Source: Pseudovibrio japonicus
GTDB lineage: Bacteria; Pseudomonadota; Alphaproteobacteria; Rhizobiales; Stappiaceae
NCBI RefSeq assembly: GCF_014651595.1
Contig: NZ_BMXE01000009.1
Span: 118,532 to 182,531 of the forward strand
DNA: 64,000 nt
Reading direction: 5' to 3'
Below, piece after piece: positions 17,751 through 27,866 of this stretch (the stretch's first letter is position 1; every line of letters begins with the position of its first letter). Both the position numbers and the translations under genes were made by a program. The notes under the pieces are model-generated. The model did not search any database. It was not told the origin of the DNA and saw only the letters and a list, made by a program, of their open reading frames with translations.

Positions 17751-18683
17751 TCAATAAAATGCGGTGTCGCCTGCATTCATAGCAATCGTGGTGCCTTTCT
17801 CTCCCACAATTGCCTGCGGCACGTCAGAAAGAGCGCAGATCACCGCTTGTTTGCCGGTTTCGCGTGCAAATGTCTGGGCAGCTTCCACCTTGGGGCCCAT
17901 AGACCCGGCGGCGAAACCGTAAGCGTCCAGTGCGTCGGGTGAGGCAGACTTGATGGCGCGCTGGCTTGGGGTGCCCCAATCCAGATACACCGCGTCCGCA
18001 TCCGTCGCCATAATGTACACGTCTGCGTCAATCTCTTTGGCAAGGAGCCCGGAGCATCGGTCTTTGTCGATCACGCACTCCACACCAACGAGTTTCTTTT
18101 CTTCGTTGTACATGGTCGGAATACCGCCGCCACCGGCAGCGATGACCAGAACATCATGGTCCAGAAGCCATTTGATCGGCCTGATCTCGAAAATGTGCTT
18201 CGGCATCGGACTTGGCACGACGCGTCGCCATTTGTCTCCGTCTTCACGGATGGACCAGCCTTTCTCCTCGGCAAGCCTCTCGGCGTCTTCTTTGGAGTAA
18301 AGCGGCCCGATGGGCTTGGTTGGGTCATGAAAGGCGGGGTCGTTCGGATCAACTTCCACCTGCGTGAGGATGGTGGCAAAGGGTTTCTCGTAGGGGAGCA
18401 GATTACCAAGCTCCTGCTCAATCATGTAACCAATCATCCCCACGGTCTCAGCACCCAGCACGTCCAGCGGATAGGCTTCCACATGCTCATAGGCAGCGCC
18501 CTGCAAGGCCAACAAACCAACCTGAGGGCCATTGCCGTGCGTGATGACCACTTCATGACCCACGTCATAAAGAGGTGCTAGCGCCTCGGCGGCGAGCCTC
18601 GCATTCTTGCGTTGGTTCTCTGCGGTCATTTTTTCTCCGCGCCGGAGTAGGGCATTCCCGCCAAGTGCAACGACAACACGCAT
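17751..18683 (-). CDS. arcC: Carbamate kinase
   Basis: 310 aa. Final enzyme of the arginine deiminase pathway: carbamoyl phosphate plus ADP gives ATP, CO2 and ammonia. The N-terminal [33 protein letters not shown] and [17 protein letters not shown] blocks are all characteristic of the amino-acid-kinase fold. Its ATG shares a base with the arcB stop codon (TAATG), showing translational coupling. Confidence 0.96.
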   Translation of the reverse strand: MRVVVALGGNALLRRGEKMTAENQRKNARLAAEALAPLYDVGHEVVITHGNGPQVGLLALQGAAYEHVEAYPLDVLGAETVGMIGYMIEQELGNLLPYEKPFATILTQVEVDPNDPAFHDPTKPIGPLYSKEDAERLAEEKGWSIREDGDKWRRVVPSPMPKHIFEIRPIKWLLDHDVLVIAAGGGGIPTMYNEEKKLVGVECVIDKDRCSGLLAKEIDADVYIMATDADAVYLDWGTPSQRAIKSASPDALDAYGFAAGSMGPKVEAAQTFARETGKQAVICALSDVPQAIVGEKGTTIAMNAGDTAFY

Positions 18684-19687
18684 TACCGGCCTCCAATCGT
18701 CGCAACCATGACGGCTTTAATGGTGTGCAGACGGTTCTCCGCCTGCTCAAAGGCCAGATTGCGATCAGATTCGAAAACCTCGTCAGTCACTTCCATTTCA
18801 GAGATGCCAAATTTCTGGAAAATCTCTTCGCCAACCTTGGTCTCGCGGTTATGGAAGGCGGGTAGACAGTGCATGAAATAGGTGTTCGGGATGCCGGTGT
18901 TATCAATCAGCTTTTTGTTGACCTGATAATCACGCAGCAACTTGATCCGGCTTTCCCACACATCGGACGGTTCGCCCATGGAGACCCACACATCGGTATG
19001 GATGAAATCAACCCCCTTGGTGCCTTCCTCAGGATCGTCCGTAATAGTGATGCGTGCGCCATAACGCTTCGCTTGGGCTTCTGCTGCCTTGACCACGTTT
19101 GCTTCTGGTTGCAGGCCCTTAGGGCCGATGATGCGCACATCACAGCCGCACAAAGCGCCCAGCATCAGTAGGGAGTTCCCCATGTTGTTGCGGGCATCTC
19201 CAATATAGGCAAAGGAAATATCGTGCAGAGCCTTGGAGGAGTATTCGGTCATCGTCAGCATATCAGCCAGCATCTGCGTTGGATGCCAGTCATCAGTCAG
19301 ACCGTTGTAAACCGGTACGCCCGCATATTCTGCAAGCGTCTCCACTGCTTGCTGCCCGGCTCCACGAAACTCGATTGCGTCAAACATGCGGCCCAGCACA
19401 CGCGCAGTGTCCTTCATAGATTCCTTGTGACCGATCTGAGAGCCCGACGGATCAAGATATGTGACGTGGGCTCCCTGATCATGGGCAGCAACCTCAAACG
19501 CACAACGAGTACGGGTCGAGGTTTTTTCAAACACCAGACAGATGTTCTTGCCAACAAGGGTCTGCCGTTCTGTCCCTGAATATTTGGCTCGCTTCAGATC
19601 ACGGGCCAGATCCAGCATGTAGAGCACTTCGCGTTGGCTGAAGTCCTTTAGCTTGAGGTAACTGCGACCTTTCAGATTGAAAGCCAT
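18683..19687 (-). CDS. arcB: Ornithine carbamoyltransferase, catabolic
   Basis: 334 aa. Phosphorolysis of citrulline to ornithine and carbamoyl phosphate. The carbamoyl-phosphate motif [13 protein letters not shown] and the ornithine/catalytic loop [12 protein letters not shown] are visible, with the [14 protein letters not shown] block in the middle. The ATG at 19687, after GGAGAGTAAGGA, gives the usual length; the frame is open 17 codons further upstream. Its place between arcA and arcC makes a catabolic role likely, though anabolic ArgF proteins share all motifs. Confidence 0.96.
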   Translation of the reverse strand: MAFNLKGRSYLKLKDFSQREVLYMLDLARDLKRAKYSGTERQTLVGKNICLVFEKTSTRTRCAFEVAAHDQGAHVTYLDPSGSQIGHKESMKDTARVLGRMFDAIEFRGAGQQAVETLAEYAGVPVYNGLTDDWHPTQMLADMLTMTEYSSKALHDISFAYIGDARNNMGNSLLMLGALCGCDVRIIGPKGLQPEANVVKAAEAQAKRYGARITITDDPEEGTKGVDFIHTDVWVSMGEPSDVWESRIKLLRDYQVNKKLIDNTGIPNTYFMHCLPAFHNRETKVGEEIFQKFGISEMEVTDEVFESDRNLAFEQAENRLHTIKAVMVATIGGR

Positions 19688-19741
19688 ATTCCTTACTCTC
19701 CATCTCTCGGATGTTTTGTTGTTTAACGGAGGTTGCACAGA

Positions 19742-20968
19742 CTAAAACTCCACAGCTTCGCGAATGGTCGGGCATGTCATGCAATGCCCACCACCACGCC
19801 CACGACCCAGCTCGGCACCGTCAATGGCGATCACTTCCACACCGGCACGTTGGAGCTTCGAGTTTGTGTAGGTGTTCCGGCGGTAGGCAACGACCACACC
19901 CGGCTCGATGCAGACAACGTTGTTACCGTCATCCCATTGCTCGCGCTCCTGGTCGTAAGCGTTCCCGCCCGTTGTCACCACTTGCAGTTTACGGATGCCA
20001 AGCGCCTCTGCGACAACGTCAAACAGATGGCCTTCATCCTTGCGATAATCCACGTCCTCTGGCTTGTCGCCGGGACGGATGGAAAAGCAGATAATCTCGT
20101 CACATACGCCCTGAAAGGCCGTTGCCTTATCCCGGTCCAGCAGCGTGAAAACCGTATCCAGATGCATTGCCGCACGGCTCTTTGGCATCTGGCAGGCGAT
20201 CACACGCGTTGCCGCATTATTGCGGAACAGTGCCCGAGCGACCTGACCCACGGCCTGTGGGGTAGTGCGTTCCCCCATGCCAATCAGCACAACACCGTTG
20301 CCAATCGGCATAACGTCGCCGCCTTCCACGGTGGATTCATGGAAGTCCTCATCCGGATCGCCCCACCAGAAATTCACCTTGCCTTTGAAGTGAGGGTGAA
20401 ACTTGTATATCGCCGTGGTGAGCAGCGTTTCATTCTTGCGCGCCTGCCAGAACATGGGGTTCAGCGTCACGCCGTTATAGATCCAGCAGGTGGTGTCGCG
20501 GGTAAACAGCGTATTGGGCAGGGGCGGGATGACAAAGTCGTTGGGCTCCAGATAGCTGCCAAAAACACCGGTTGGCTTGAAGCCCAGCTCGGCGCGGGCG
20601 ATGCCGCCAATCAGGTGGTCTGCAAGAAACTTCTCGGGCTGCTCAAGAAGCCAGCCCCGCAAATCTTCCGCCATGCCATAGCCAACCCGGTTGTGCGTGA
20701 TACGTCGATCCAGCACCCACTTGCGTGCTTCCGGGTCTGCTAGCGTCCTTTCCAGCAGATTGTGCATCTCCAGCACTTTCACACCACGTTCTTCTATTCG
20801 CAGACAGAAGTCGTAGTGGTGCTTTTGCGCCTCTCGAACCCAGATCACATCATCAAACAACAATTCCTGACAGTTGCCAGGCGTTAGGCGCATATGCGCA
20901 AGCCCAGGGCGGCAAACCATCACTTCTTTCAGTTTGCCAACTTCTGAATGAACACCAAACTCAGTCAT
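19742..20968 (-). CDS. arcA: Arginine deiminase
   Basis: 408 aa. Hydrolyses arginine to citrulline and ammonia. Family features: the N-terminal [20 protein letters not shown], the [16 protein letters not shown] segment, the [10 protein letters not shown] aspartate loop, and the nucleophile C396 in [11 protein letters not shown] near the C-terminus. The start ATG follows GGAG with good spacing. Arginine deiminase is not universal among alphaproteobacteria; with arcB and arcC it gives ATP from arginine when respiration is limited. Confidence 0.96.
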   Translation of the reverse strand: MTEFGVHSEVGKLKEVMVCRPGLAHMRLTPGNCQELLFDDVIWVREAQKHHYDFCLRIEERGVKVLEMHNLLERTLADPEARKWVLDRRITHNRVGYGMAEDLRGWLLEQPEKFLADHLIGGIARAELGFKPTGVFGSYLEPNDFVIPPLPNTLFTRDTTCWIYNGVTLNPMFWQARKNETLLTTAIYKFHPHFKGKVNFWWGDPDEDFHESTVEGGDVMPIGNGVVLIGMGERTTPQAVGQVARALFRNNAATRVIACQMPKSRAAMHLDTVFTLLDRDKATAFQGVCDEIICFSIRPGDKPEDVDYRKDEGHLFDVVAEALGIRKLQVVTTGGNAYDQEREQWDDGNNVVCIEPGVVVAYRRNTYTNSKLQRAGVEVIAIDGAELGRGRGGGHCMTCPTIREAVEF

Positions 20969-21078
20969 GTTGCAGACTCCATTCCAGAATTCCTAGGTTT
21001 GAGAGATCAGCATCTCTTTGTGTGTCGCAAAGGATGGCCAGATGAAGGCCTCCTTCACGGAGTTTTCGAGGACTGTCT

Positions 21079-22479
21079 CTAAACACTGAGAGAAAGTGCA
21101 ATCGAGATCAGGATGAACAAGATGACGACCAGCGGGATAGAGAACCGGAGCCACTTGTCATAAGGCACCCGGCCAATGGCCAGACCGCCCATCACAACAG
21201 CAAATGTCGGGTTGAACAGGTTCAACAGACCGCTCGCGGACTGGAACGCAGTCACCACATGTTCTGCACCAACATTTGAGAACCCGGCCAGCGGTGCCAT
21301 GATCGGCATGGATAGAACGGCCAGACCTGAAGAGGAGGGAACGAAGAACGACAGCACCAGCTCCAGCCAGAACATCACGTTGATGAAAGCAACCTTGCTG
21401 AGACCGCTGACAGCCTGTTCAGACCAGTAAAGGACTGTATCCGTAATTGAACCGGCATCCATCACAACAACAATGCCGCGGGCCACACCAATGATCAGCG
21501 CCACAGCAAGTAGATCGCGCGCGCCGTCAAGGAAGTTGTCGACGAACTCATGTTCGCCCTGACGCGCGATGAGGCCCACCAGGATCGAGGCTGCGAGGAA
21601 GAGGGCCGCCATTTCGCCCATCCACCAGCCCAGAACGGCAACACCGTAGATCAATAGGGCAAAGGTCAGGACGAAGACTGCCAGGATGATGCCGTGCTTG
21701 GTGGTGAAGTCGGGAATATCACTGGTTGAAACACCCTGAAGGAAGTGCTTCTCGTTGTCCTCCTTCATGTCGGCGACGAGGGAGGTTGTATGGTCGGCTT
21801 TCACCTTGCGCGCGTAACGCATCACCCACGCTACGCAGACCAGCCAGCCAACAATCAAGATCAGGAAGCGCAACCAGATACCGTCTGTGAATGGTACGCC
21901 AGCCGCATTGGACGCGATAACTGTTGCAAACGGGTTGATGGTCGAACCCAGTGTTCCAATGCCCGCACCCAGCATGATAACGGCAACACCCGTCAGGGAG
22001 TCATATCCGGCGCGGATCATCACCGGGATGATGAGCGCGTAAAATGCAAGACTTTCCTCTGCCATCCCATAGATCGTTCCCCCCGCAGCAAAGAATGCCA
22101 TCAATATGGGGATCATCAGGTTCTCTCGCCCTTTCAATCCCGTCATGATCCTGGCAATCCCGGCATCAATCGCGCCTGTGCGGGTCACAACCATAAGGAA
22201 GCCACCAATCACTAGGACAAAAACGGCAACATCAATCGCATTCGCCTCGTAGGAAATCGGGTCATAAAGACCCGCTATCGGAGCGAGAAAAACTTCCACC
22301 GGACCCTGAGGGCTTGGGTCTACCAGTTGGTAGGTGCCCGGAACAGGAACTTCCCGATCAAGCACCGGGTTGATCACCCGATCGTACTTGCCTGCAGGAA
22401 CGAACCAGGTTGCAATTGCAACGAGAATGATAAGGACAAACAGTATGGTAAACGCGGTAGGAAACTTGAACTTCGACAT
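21079..22479 (-). CDS. YfcC family transporter, probable arginine/ornithine antiporter of the arc operon
   Basis: 466 aa, about 12 membrane segments. It belongs to the YfcC/DcuC-like carrier group: N-terminal TILFVLIILVAIATWFVPAGKYD, the GGTIYGMAEESLAFYALIIPVMI block, and GAGIGTLGSTINPFATVIASNAAG. Relatives adjacent to arginine deiminase genes are annotated as arginine:ornithine exchangers. This gene leads the arc operon and no ArcD/APC-type carrier is present, so exchange of external arginine for ornithine is the natural inference. It is separated from arcA by 110 bases. Confidence 0.85.
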   Translation of the reverse strand: MSKFKFPTAFTILFVLIILVAIATWFVPAGKYDRVINPVLDREVPVPGTYQLVDPSPQGPVEVFLAPIAGLYDPISYEANAIDVAVFVLVIGGFLMVVTRTGAIDAGIARIMTGLKGRENLMIPILMAFFAAGGTIYGMAEESLAFYALIIPVMIRAGYDSLTGVAVIMLGAGIGTLGSTINPFATVIASNAAGVPFTDGIWLRFLILIVGWLVCVAWVMRYARKVKADHTTSLVADMKEDNEKHFLQGVSTSDIPDFTTKHGIILAVFVLTFALLIYGVAVLGWWMGEMAALFLAASILVGLIARQGEHEFVDNFLDGARDLLAVALIIGVARGIVVVMDAGSITDTVLYWSEQAVSGLSKVAFINVMFWLELVLSFFVPSSSGLAVLSMPIMAPLAGFSNVGAEHVVTAFQSASGLLNLFNPTFAVVMGGLAIGRVPYDKWLRFSIPLVVILFILISIALSLSV

Positions 22480-22743
22480 TTGCTTTTCCGCTTGGTTATG
22501 TGTCGAGTCTTCGAATGCTTCTGCTACCTAAAATGTATGTAGATGCTTACGTCAATAGGTCTTCATTTTCTTGATTAAGGAGTATCATCGCCTTTTTAAG
22601 CAAACTGGACGATGTTGTTTGGGAGGGTGTAATCTAATTCGGCGTCTCAACTACCGGTGTAGCTAAAAAGGTCCGTTAAAGAACGTATTTTAACGCGATT
22701 TACCGCCAATCACGCAGCAGATTACAATGGAAAATGAGGTTAA
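22480..22743. promoter_or_regulatory. Upstream region of the arc operon
   Basis: About 265 AT-rich bases upstream of the YfcC-type gene, presumed to contain the arc promoter. I looked for an FNR/ANR box and found only half sites (for example TTGAT near 22571). The region holds no gene. Confidence 0.5.
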
Positions 22744-22775
22744 CACCTTAACTTATCTGAATAAGCGCTTAGGTG
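22744..22775 (-). terminator. Hairpin at the end of the CofD-like gene
   Basis: Nested stems CACCT / AGGTG and CTTAT / ATAAG surround a CTGA loop with an internal bulge, overlapping the stop codon of the CofD-like gene on the minus strand. It is imperfect. Confidence 0.3.
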
Positions 22776-23953
22776 AAGCTCAGCAACATGCAGACAAGTT
22801 TTTCTGGATCGTAATAGGGCAGTGAAGCCGTGCTGGTCAGGTCTGCACCGATCAGGGAAACGCCTTGTGCCTCCAGTTCTGCCCAGTCAAACTCGGCCGC
22901 GTGTTTCTCATCAGTCACAACAAAGTTCAGCAGCTTGTCCGTTGGGGTGTCTTCTCCAGCATCCGCCCGCAGATGCTTTAGTAGGGCGTCCACCGTCTCA
23001 TTGGGGCTCATCCCAAACTGCTCAGGATCATTCCCAAGGTTGGGAACGTAGACTTTCGGGTTCGGGCTGCGCGCAATGGATTTGCCGACGCCCTTCGGTA
23101 GAAGGTTGGCAATCAGGCTGCTGTGAAAACTTCCCGGTGGGTAGCAGATCATATCCGCAGTCTCGATAAGATGCTGCTTCTTTGGCGTGACCTCAATCTC
23201 CACCGGATCACCACCCGCCAGAGAACGCGTCAGATAGGTCCGCTTGATCCGGCTGGCAATGGGAGAGGTTTCCTTGCCGGTCATGTTGTGCTGACCCACA
23301 ATAATCTCGCCAGACTCCAACTCAACCGCCAGATGCAGGCGGGCGTCAACGGTGGCCAGCACCGTACCGAGTGTGTTCACCAGCTTGGAGAACAGGAAGA
23401 TGATCGGATCGAGCTTCTGGTTGTTGTTCAGATACCCACCAGCAAGGATCAGGTTCCCAATGCTTGCGCCACGCAGATCGAAGTCTGACGGCATCGCGTC
23501 ATGAAAGAAGGCAAGTTGATGCCGGATCAACCGGCGCATGGGATTAGGAACACGGGCAATAAGCTGATCATGCCCTTCAAGCATATCCACCAGCTCACCA
23601 TGCAGCTCTTCAAGAGACGCATTCTTTGGAAAACGGTGGGTGAACAGCCGGTAGATCTCCGATTGCCCCAGAACACTCTCATCTGCCAGTGCGATCAAAC
23701 GCGAGCGCAGGTCCCCAATAGCTGGCATCCCAAACGCATGACGCAAAACAGCCGAGCTCCCGCCGCTATCAAACGGCGTCATCAGGTGAATGGAGTTTTG
23801 CGTGTATTGCTTGAGAACGCGCGCAGTCGGGTTGAGAGCGCTTCCCCCGCTAAAGAACAGAACTGCAGGACCAAGTTCCGGCAAGCGCTTGTAGCGACTG
23901 ATGCGAACGGGATCTGGTAGATTTAGACCGCGTGAAACACTGAACTGCTGCAT
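22769..23953 (-). CDS. CofD/YvcK-like nucleotide-sugar-fold protein
   Basis: 394 aa. N-terminal VLFFSGGSALNPTARVLKQYT, then HLMTPFDSGGSSAVLRHAFGMPAIGDLRSRL, match the CofD/YvcK fold, where the first glycine loop binds phosphate or nucleotide and the DSGGSSG-like motif binds substrate. GASIGNLILAGGYLN and YPPGSFHSSLIANLLPKGVGKSI are further family blocks. CofD makes F420 precursors, while YvcK proteins affect carbon flux and cell shape. Neither set of partners is nearby. It resembles the CofD-related group of the so-called GAK system, but no ATP-grasp partner stands next to it. It appears monocistronic. Function not assigned. Confidence 0.75.
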   Translation of the reverse strand: MQQFSVSRGLNLPDPVRISRYKRLPELGPAVLFFSGGSALNPTARVLKQYTQNSIHLMTPFDSGGSSAVLRHAFGMPAIGDLRSRLIALADESVLGQSEIYRLFTHRFPKNASLEELHGELVDMLEGHDQLIARVPNPMRRLIRHQLAFFHDAMPSDFDLRGASIGNLILAGGYLNNNQKLDPIIFLFSKLVNTLGTVLATVDARLHLAVELESGEIIVGQHNMTGKETSPIASRIKRTYLTRSLAGGDPVEIEVTPKKQHLIETADMICYPPGSFHSSLIANLLPKGVGKSIARSPNPKVYVPNLGNDPEQFGMSPNETVDALLKHLRADAGEDTPTDKLLNFVVTDEKHAAEFDWAELEAQGVSLIGADLTSTASLPYYDPEKLVCMLLSFT

Positions 23954-24327
23954 AAATGAATTGGCCTGACTATAAGATGTTCCATCCCTGTTATCACAGG
24001 AGATCTAATTGATTGGTTTACCGCTAAATCGTGCAGCCTACCCGAAGAAATAGCCAGCATCCCCAAAGAATTCGCGGGCAGGTCACCACATCTTCGGTGC
24101 CTCGTAGAATTGTCGAAGTATAAACCCTTATTGGATGTTTCGGTAGATCAGTAAAACTCCTGAAAAATTAGAAATGTATATTCGTCACTCGTGAACCAGA
24201 GAGACTAAAACTGATAATTACCTGTGGTTCCGACAGATTTAATGGCTATTCTTGATATCAGTATTTGACTTATGCAGGTTCAGAGGATGTAACGCTCTGG
24301 AAATAACAAAAAAATAGAGAGAAGAGC
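23954..24327. promoter_or_regulatory. Divergent gap between the CofD-like gene and the acyl-CoA ligase
   Basis: 374 bases, AT-rich, with no open frame of interest. It must hold promoters for both directions. I see no strong palindrome or FadR/PsrA-like site that I could name. Confidence 0.4.
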
Positions 24328-26154
24328 ATGAGTTCGCAGGCCCGGCCCGTTACTCAACCAGAGACTCAAGAGGCGTTTAAATCCATTCCCGCAGCATTCA
24401 TGGAAACCGTTGAGCGGGTTGCCAACAAACCGGCATACTTCGTTCGCGGTGAAACTGGATGGGACGCAACGAGCTGGACCGAATATGGCGAACAGGTACG
24501 TACCGCTGCAAAGGCACTGCTCGCACTGGGAGTGAACCCAGGCGATACGGTTTGCATCCTCAGTTACAACCGCCCCGAATGGACCATCATGGATGTTGCC
24601 GCCATGATGATTGGCGCCGTACCAACCGGGATCTACTGGACCGCCGCGCCGCCGGAAATCAACTACATCCTGCGCCATTCCGAGGGCCGCATCCTGCTGG
24701 CCGAAACCAAGGCTCAGCTACAGGGCATTGGCGAGCACGCAGACAGCATGCACCACTTGCGCAAGATCATTCGTCTGGATGGTCACGTTGAGAACCCGGA
24801 CCAGTACACCTGGGCAAACTTCATGTCCCTCGGGCAGGACAGTCCGGGATTGGAAGTAGAGCTTGACCGGCGTCTCAACGAGATTGAAGCGGAAGATATC
24901 GCCCTGCAAATCTACACCTCAGGCACAACAGGCCAACCCAAGGCTGTTCAGATTAGTCACCGTGCAATTCGCGCTGAGTCCGATGCGCTTGATCTGGTGT
25001 TCAGGGCCACACCAGCAGACCGCTACATCTCTTACCTGCCAATGGCCCACATTGCAGAACAGTGCGGGACCATCCTTCACGCGTGCGATACTGGCTACCC
25101 GGTTTACTACGCCAAATCCGTGACAAGCCTTGGAGAGCACCTTCCGGAAGTCCGGCCCACAGTAACCTTTGGTGTGCCGCGGATTTTCGAAAAGATCCTT
25201 GAGAAGGTCGAAAAACAGCTCGATGCTGAAACGGGCTTCAAAGGCAAGCTCATCCAGTGGTCATTGCAAATCAGTAAGGACTGGCAAGCACAGAACCTGA
25301 ATGGCAAATCCGCTGGCTTAGCTTTGAGCATCAAGAAAAAGATCGCCAACTACCTTGTGCTCGACAAGATCAAACGCAAGATCGGCCTCGACAAAATGCG
25401 CATGTTTGTCAGTGGTGGGGCACCGGTATCCATGCGCGTTCTGGAAGGCTTTACAGGTCTGGATATCGTGATCTACGAAGTCTACGGACAGTCTGAGAAC
25501 TGCGGTGGAGCAACAATCAACGTCATTGGAGCCACACGTTTGGGGTCTGTCGGTAGACCAATGAAAGGTATCTCAATCAAGATCGCCGCTGACGGCGAGA
25601 TCCTCTGTAAAGGTGATACCAACTTTTCCGGTTACGCCCACGACCCTGCCTCAACAGACGAGATCATGCGCGACGGCTGGCTCTACAGCGGCGATATCGG
25701 CTATCTGGATAAAGACGGCTACCTGTTCATTACGGGACGGAAAAAAGAGATCATCATCACCTCCGGAGGCAAGAACATCTCGCCAACCGGCCTCGAACAT
25801 GATCTCACGGAAATTCCGCTGGTTGAGTACGCCGTTGTTGCCGGCAACAACCAGACATTCCTGAGTGCGCTGTTGACCATTGACCACCAGATGGCACAGC
25901 GCTTTGCCTCTGAAAACAACATCAAGCCGGAAGATGTTTTACAGTCAGACCAATTGCGCAGCGTCGTGCAAGCAGGCATCAACAAAGTAAACGCCCGCCA
26001 TTCACGGGCTGAACGCATTCGTAAGTTTGAGATTCTGCCAAGCGGCTTCTCCATCCAGACAGGGGAGCTGACACCAACTCTCAAGGTCAAGCGTGCCAAA
26101 GTGCTCAACAACCACGCCGATGCGCTGGAAACCATTTACAAGCATGATGCGTAA
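24328..26154 (+). CDS. Long-chain acyl-CoA synthetase (AMP-binding)
   Basis: 608 aa, the longer ANL-family type that resembles bacterial and eukaryotic long-chain and very-long-chain acyl-CoA ligases. P-loop YTSGTTGQPKAVQIS at about residues 195-209, YGQSENCGG in the adenylate pocket, and DGWLYSGDIGYLDKDGYLFITGRKKE for the hinge. It activates free fatty acids with ATP and CoA for beta-oxidation or lipid synthesis. The start follows GAGAGAAGAG. It is monocistronic and no fad genes are adjacent. Confidence 0.92.
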   Translation: MSSQARPVTQPETQEAFKSIPAAFMETVERVANKPAYFVRGETGWDATSWTEYGEQVRTAAKALLALGVNPGDTVCILSYNRPEWTIMDVAAMMIGAVPTGIYWTAAPPEINYILRHSEGRILLAETKAQLQGIGEHADSMHHLRKIIRLDGHVENPDQYTWANFMSLGQDSPGLEVELDRRLNEIEAEDIALQIYTSGTTGQPKAVQISHRAIRAESDALDLVFRATPADRYISYLPMAHIAEQCGTILHACDTGYPVYYAKSVTSLGEHLPEVRPTVTFGVPRIFEKILEKVEKQLDAETGFKGKLIQWSLQISKDWQAQNLNGKSAGLALSIKKKIANYLVLDKIKRKIGLDKMRMFVSGGAPVSMRVLEGFTGLDIVIYEVYGQSENCGGATINVIGATRLGSVGRPMKGISIKIAADGEILCKGDTNFSGYAHDPASTDEIMRDGWLYSGDIGYLDKDGYLFITGRKKEIIITSGGKNISPTGLEHDLTEIPLVEYAVVAGNNQTFLSALLTIDHQMAQRFASENNIKPEDVLQSDQLRSVVQAGINKVNARHSRAERIRKFEILPSGFSIQTGELTPTLKVKRAKVLNNHADALETIYKHDA

Positions 26155-26203
26155 AGCCACGTGCCTTGCACTCATTGTGAAATCAATGCATATTTCATTT
26201 GTG

Positions 26204-26216
26204 TAATATTATTACG
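26204..26216. promoter_or_regulatory. Candidate Zur operator upstream of znuC
   Basis: GTAATATTATTAC has six complementary arm pairs around one central base and lies 50 bases before znuC. AT-rich palindromes of this kind are the form of Zur boxes, and a zur gene ends this operon. The exact alphaproteobacterial consensus was not checked. Confidence 0.5.
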
Positions 26217-26265
26217 TAACATATAACAGCCATCCCTTTCGTGGTGCTGCCCACGGCGAGCTGAG

Positions 26266-27042
26266 GTGCCTATCGTGCAATTGATTGAAATGGATGGAGT
26301 CGGGATCAAACGGCAAGGCCGATGGTTGATCCAGAACGTCTCACTAAATGTGAAGTCCGGCGAAATCGTAACGCTGATCGGACCCAACGGTGCAGGCAAA
26401 AGCACAACGGCCAAAACCGCGCTGGGCGTGCTGAAAGCAGACGTGGGTACAATCAAGCGCAAGCCTGACCTCACTGTGGGCTATGTTCCGCAAAAGCTGG
26501 CGATCGACTGGACCATGCCGCTCACCGTGCGTCGCCTGATGAGCCTGACCGCAAAACCAACTGCAGCAGAAATCGAGGCGGTGCTGGAGAAAACCGGCAT
26601 CCCCCACCTGATCAATTCCAATGTGCAGCAGTTGTCCGGTGGTGAATATCAAAGAGCGTTGCTGGCGCGCGCGATCCTGCGCCGTCCGGACCTTCTGGTG
26701 CTCGATGAGCCGGTTCAGGGTGTGGACTACTCCGGCGAGATCGCGCTTTACAACCTAATCCTCAAGATCCGGGAGGAGCTCAACTGCGGGATCCTTCTCA
26801 TTTCCCACGATCTGCACGTGGTGATGGCTCAGACAGATACTGTCGTCTGCCTCAACGGACATGTGTGCTGCAGCGGGGCGCCAGAGCATGTTGCTGCCTC
26901 CGATGCCTACAGGCAAATGTTCGGAGATGTAGCCTCCCAGTCACTGGCAATCTACAACCACCATCACGATCACAGTCATAAGGCCGACGGCACAATCGTC
27001 CCGTCTAAAGGGGACACTGGAGACTGCTGTAATCATGGATGA
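26266..27042 (+). CDS. znuC: Zinc ABC transporter ATP-binding protein
   Basis: 258 aa. Powers zinc import with the permease ZnuB and a periplasmic ZnuA, which is not in the window. Walker A GPNGAGKST (near residue 42), signature LSGGEYQRALLARAI, Walker B LLVLDEPVQG, and the H-loop ISHDLHVV are intact. The C-terminus is histidine-rich (YNHHHDHSHKADG), a trait of ZnuC. The start is GTG at 26266; a second GTG at 26275 has better spacing to GAGG and may be the true one. It overlaps znuB by eight bases. Confidence 0.93.
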   Translation: MPIVQLIEMDGVGIKRQGRWLIQNVSLNVKSGEIVTLIGPNGAGKSTTAKTALGVLKADVGTIKRKPDLTVGYVPQKLAIDWTMPLTVRRLMSLTAKPTAAEIEAVLEKTGIPHLINSNVQQLSGGEYQRALLARAILRRPDLLVLDEPVQGVDYSGEIALYNLILKIREELNCGILLISHDLHVVMAQTDTVVCLNGHVCCSGAPEHVAASDAYRQMFGDVASQSLAIYNHHHDHSHKADGTIVPSKGDTGDCCNHG

Positions 27043-27850
27043 TTTTATTATCAGAGCCATGCTGGCCGGAATCGGCCTCGCCCTCGTCAGCGGCCCGCTC
27101 GGCTGCTTTGTTGTCTGGCGCCGCATGGCTTACTTCGGCGATACAATGTCCCACTCCGCCCTTCTGGGCGTTGCGCTGGCGTTCCTATTGAACATCAACC
27201 TCATGCTAGGGGTGCTCGCGGTAACAGTTACCGTTTCCATATTCCTGCTCATCCTGCAAAAACGTGGTTCACTCTCAACAGACGCCTTGCTCGGGCTGCT
27301 CTCACACTCAGCGCTCGCACTCGGTATGGTCCTGATCGCCTTCATGAGCGACCTGCGCTTTGATCTGCTCTCCCTGTTGTTTGGCGATATCCTTGCCGTT
27401 GGCAATGAGGACGTAATCGCCATTTACGCCTGCGCAGCGGTTATTCTCGGCTTGATGTATTTTCTCTGGCGCCCCTTGCTGGCATCCACGGTCAATCGTG
27501 AACTGGCGGAGGCGGAAGGCTTCAATCCTGACCTCACACAGCTTATCTTCATGGTCATGATGGCAGCTATCATCGCAATTGCAATGAAGATTGTGGGCGT
27601 TCTGCTGATCACAGCCCTGTTGATCATTCCGGCAGCAACAGCGCGTTGGTTTGCAAAAACACCGGAACAGATGGCCGTTGCCTCTGCGATCATCGGTATT
27701 GCCAGCGTTATTCTGGGACTGGAAGGCTCTCTGCAGTTTGACAGCGCGTCCGGCCCGTCTATCGTAGTGGCGAGCCTCTGCATATTTTTGCTGTCATTGT
27801 TTGCATCTCGGCTCATAAACGGGGTATTGGCAAAGGACAAAGGGCAATAG
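27035..27850 (+). CDS. znuB: Zinc ABC transporter permease
   Basis: 271 aa ABC-3 type permease with about 8 membrane segments. The block VWRRMAYFGDTMSHSALLGVALAF near residue 30-50 is the standard ZnuB/MntB signature, and AMKIVGVLLITALLIIPAATAR is the conserved late helix. It forms the inner-membrane channel with ZnuC. It is placed between znuC (overlap) and zur, the normal order in many alphaproteobacteria. Confidence 0.94.
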   Translation: MDDFIIRAMLAGIGLALVSGPLGCFVVWRRMAYFGDTMSHSALLGVALAFLLNINLMLGVLAVTVTVSIFLLILQKRGSLSTDALLGLLSHSALALGMVLIAFMSDLRFDLLSLLFGDILAVGNEDVIAIYACAAVILGLMYFLWRPLLASTVNRELAEAEGFNPDLTQLIFMVMMAAIIAIAMKIVGVLLITALLIIPAATARWFAKTPEQMAVASAIIGIASVILGLEGSLQFDSASGPSIVVASLCIFLLSLFASRLINGVLAKDKGQ

Positions 27851-27866
27851 CTTGAAAGAATTGGCA

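Noticed and set aside
19733..20743. 336-codon frame antisense to arcA
   Set aside because: Shadow frame; arcA is complete and conserved.
22560..22590. Possible FNR box upstream of the arc operon
   Set aside because: Only a TTGAT half-site; the second half does not occur at the right spacing.
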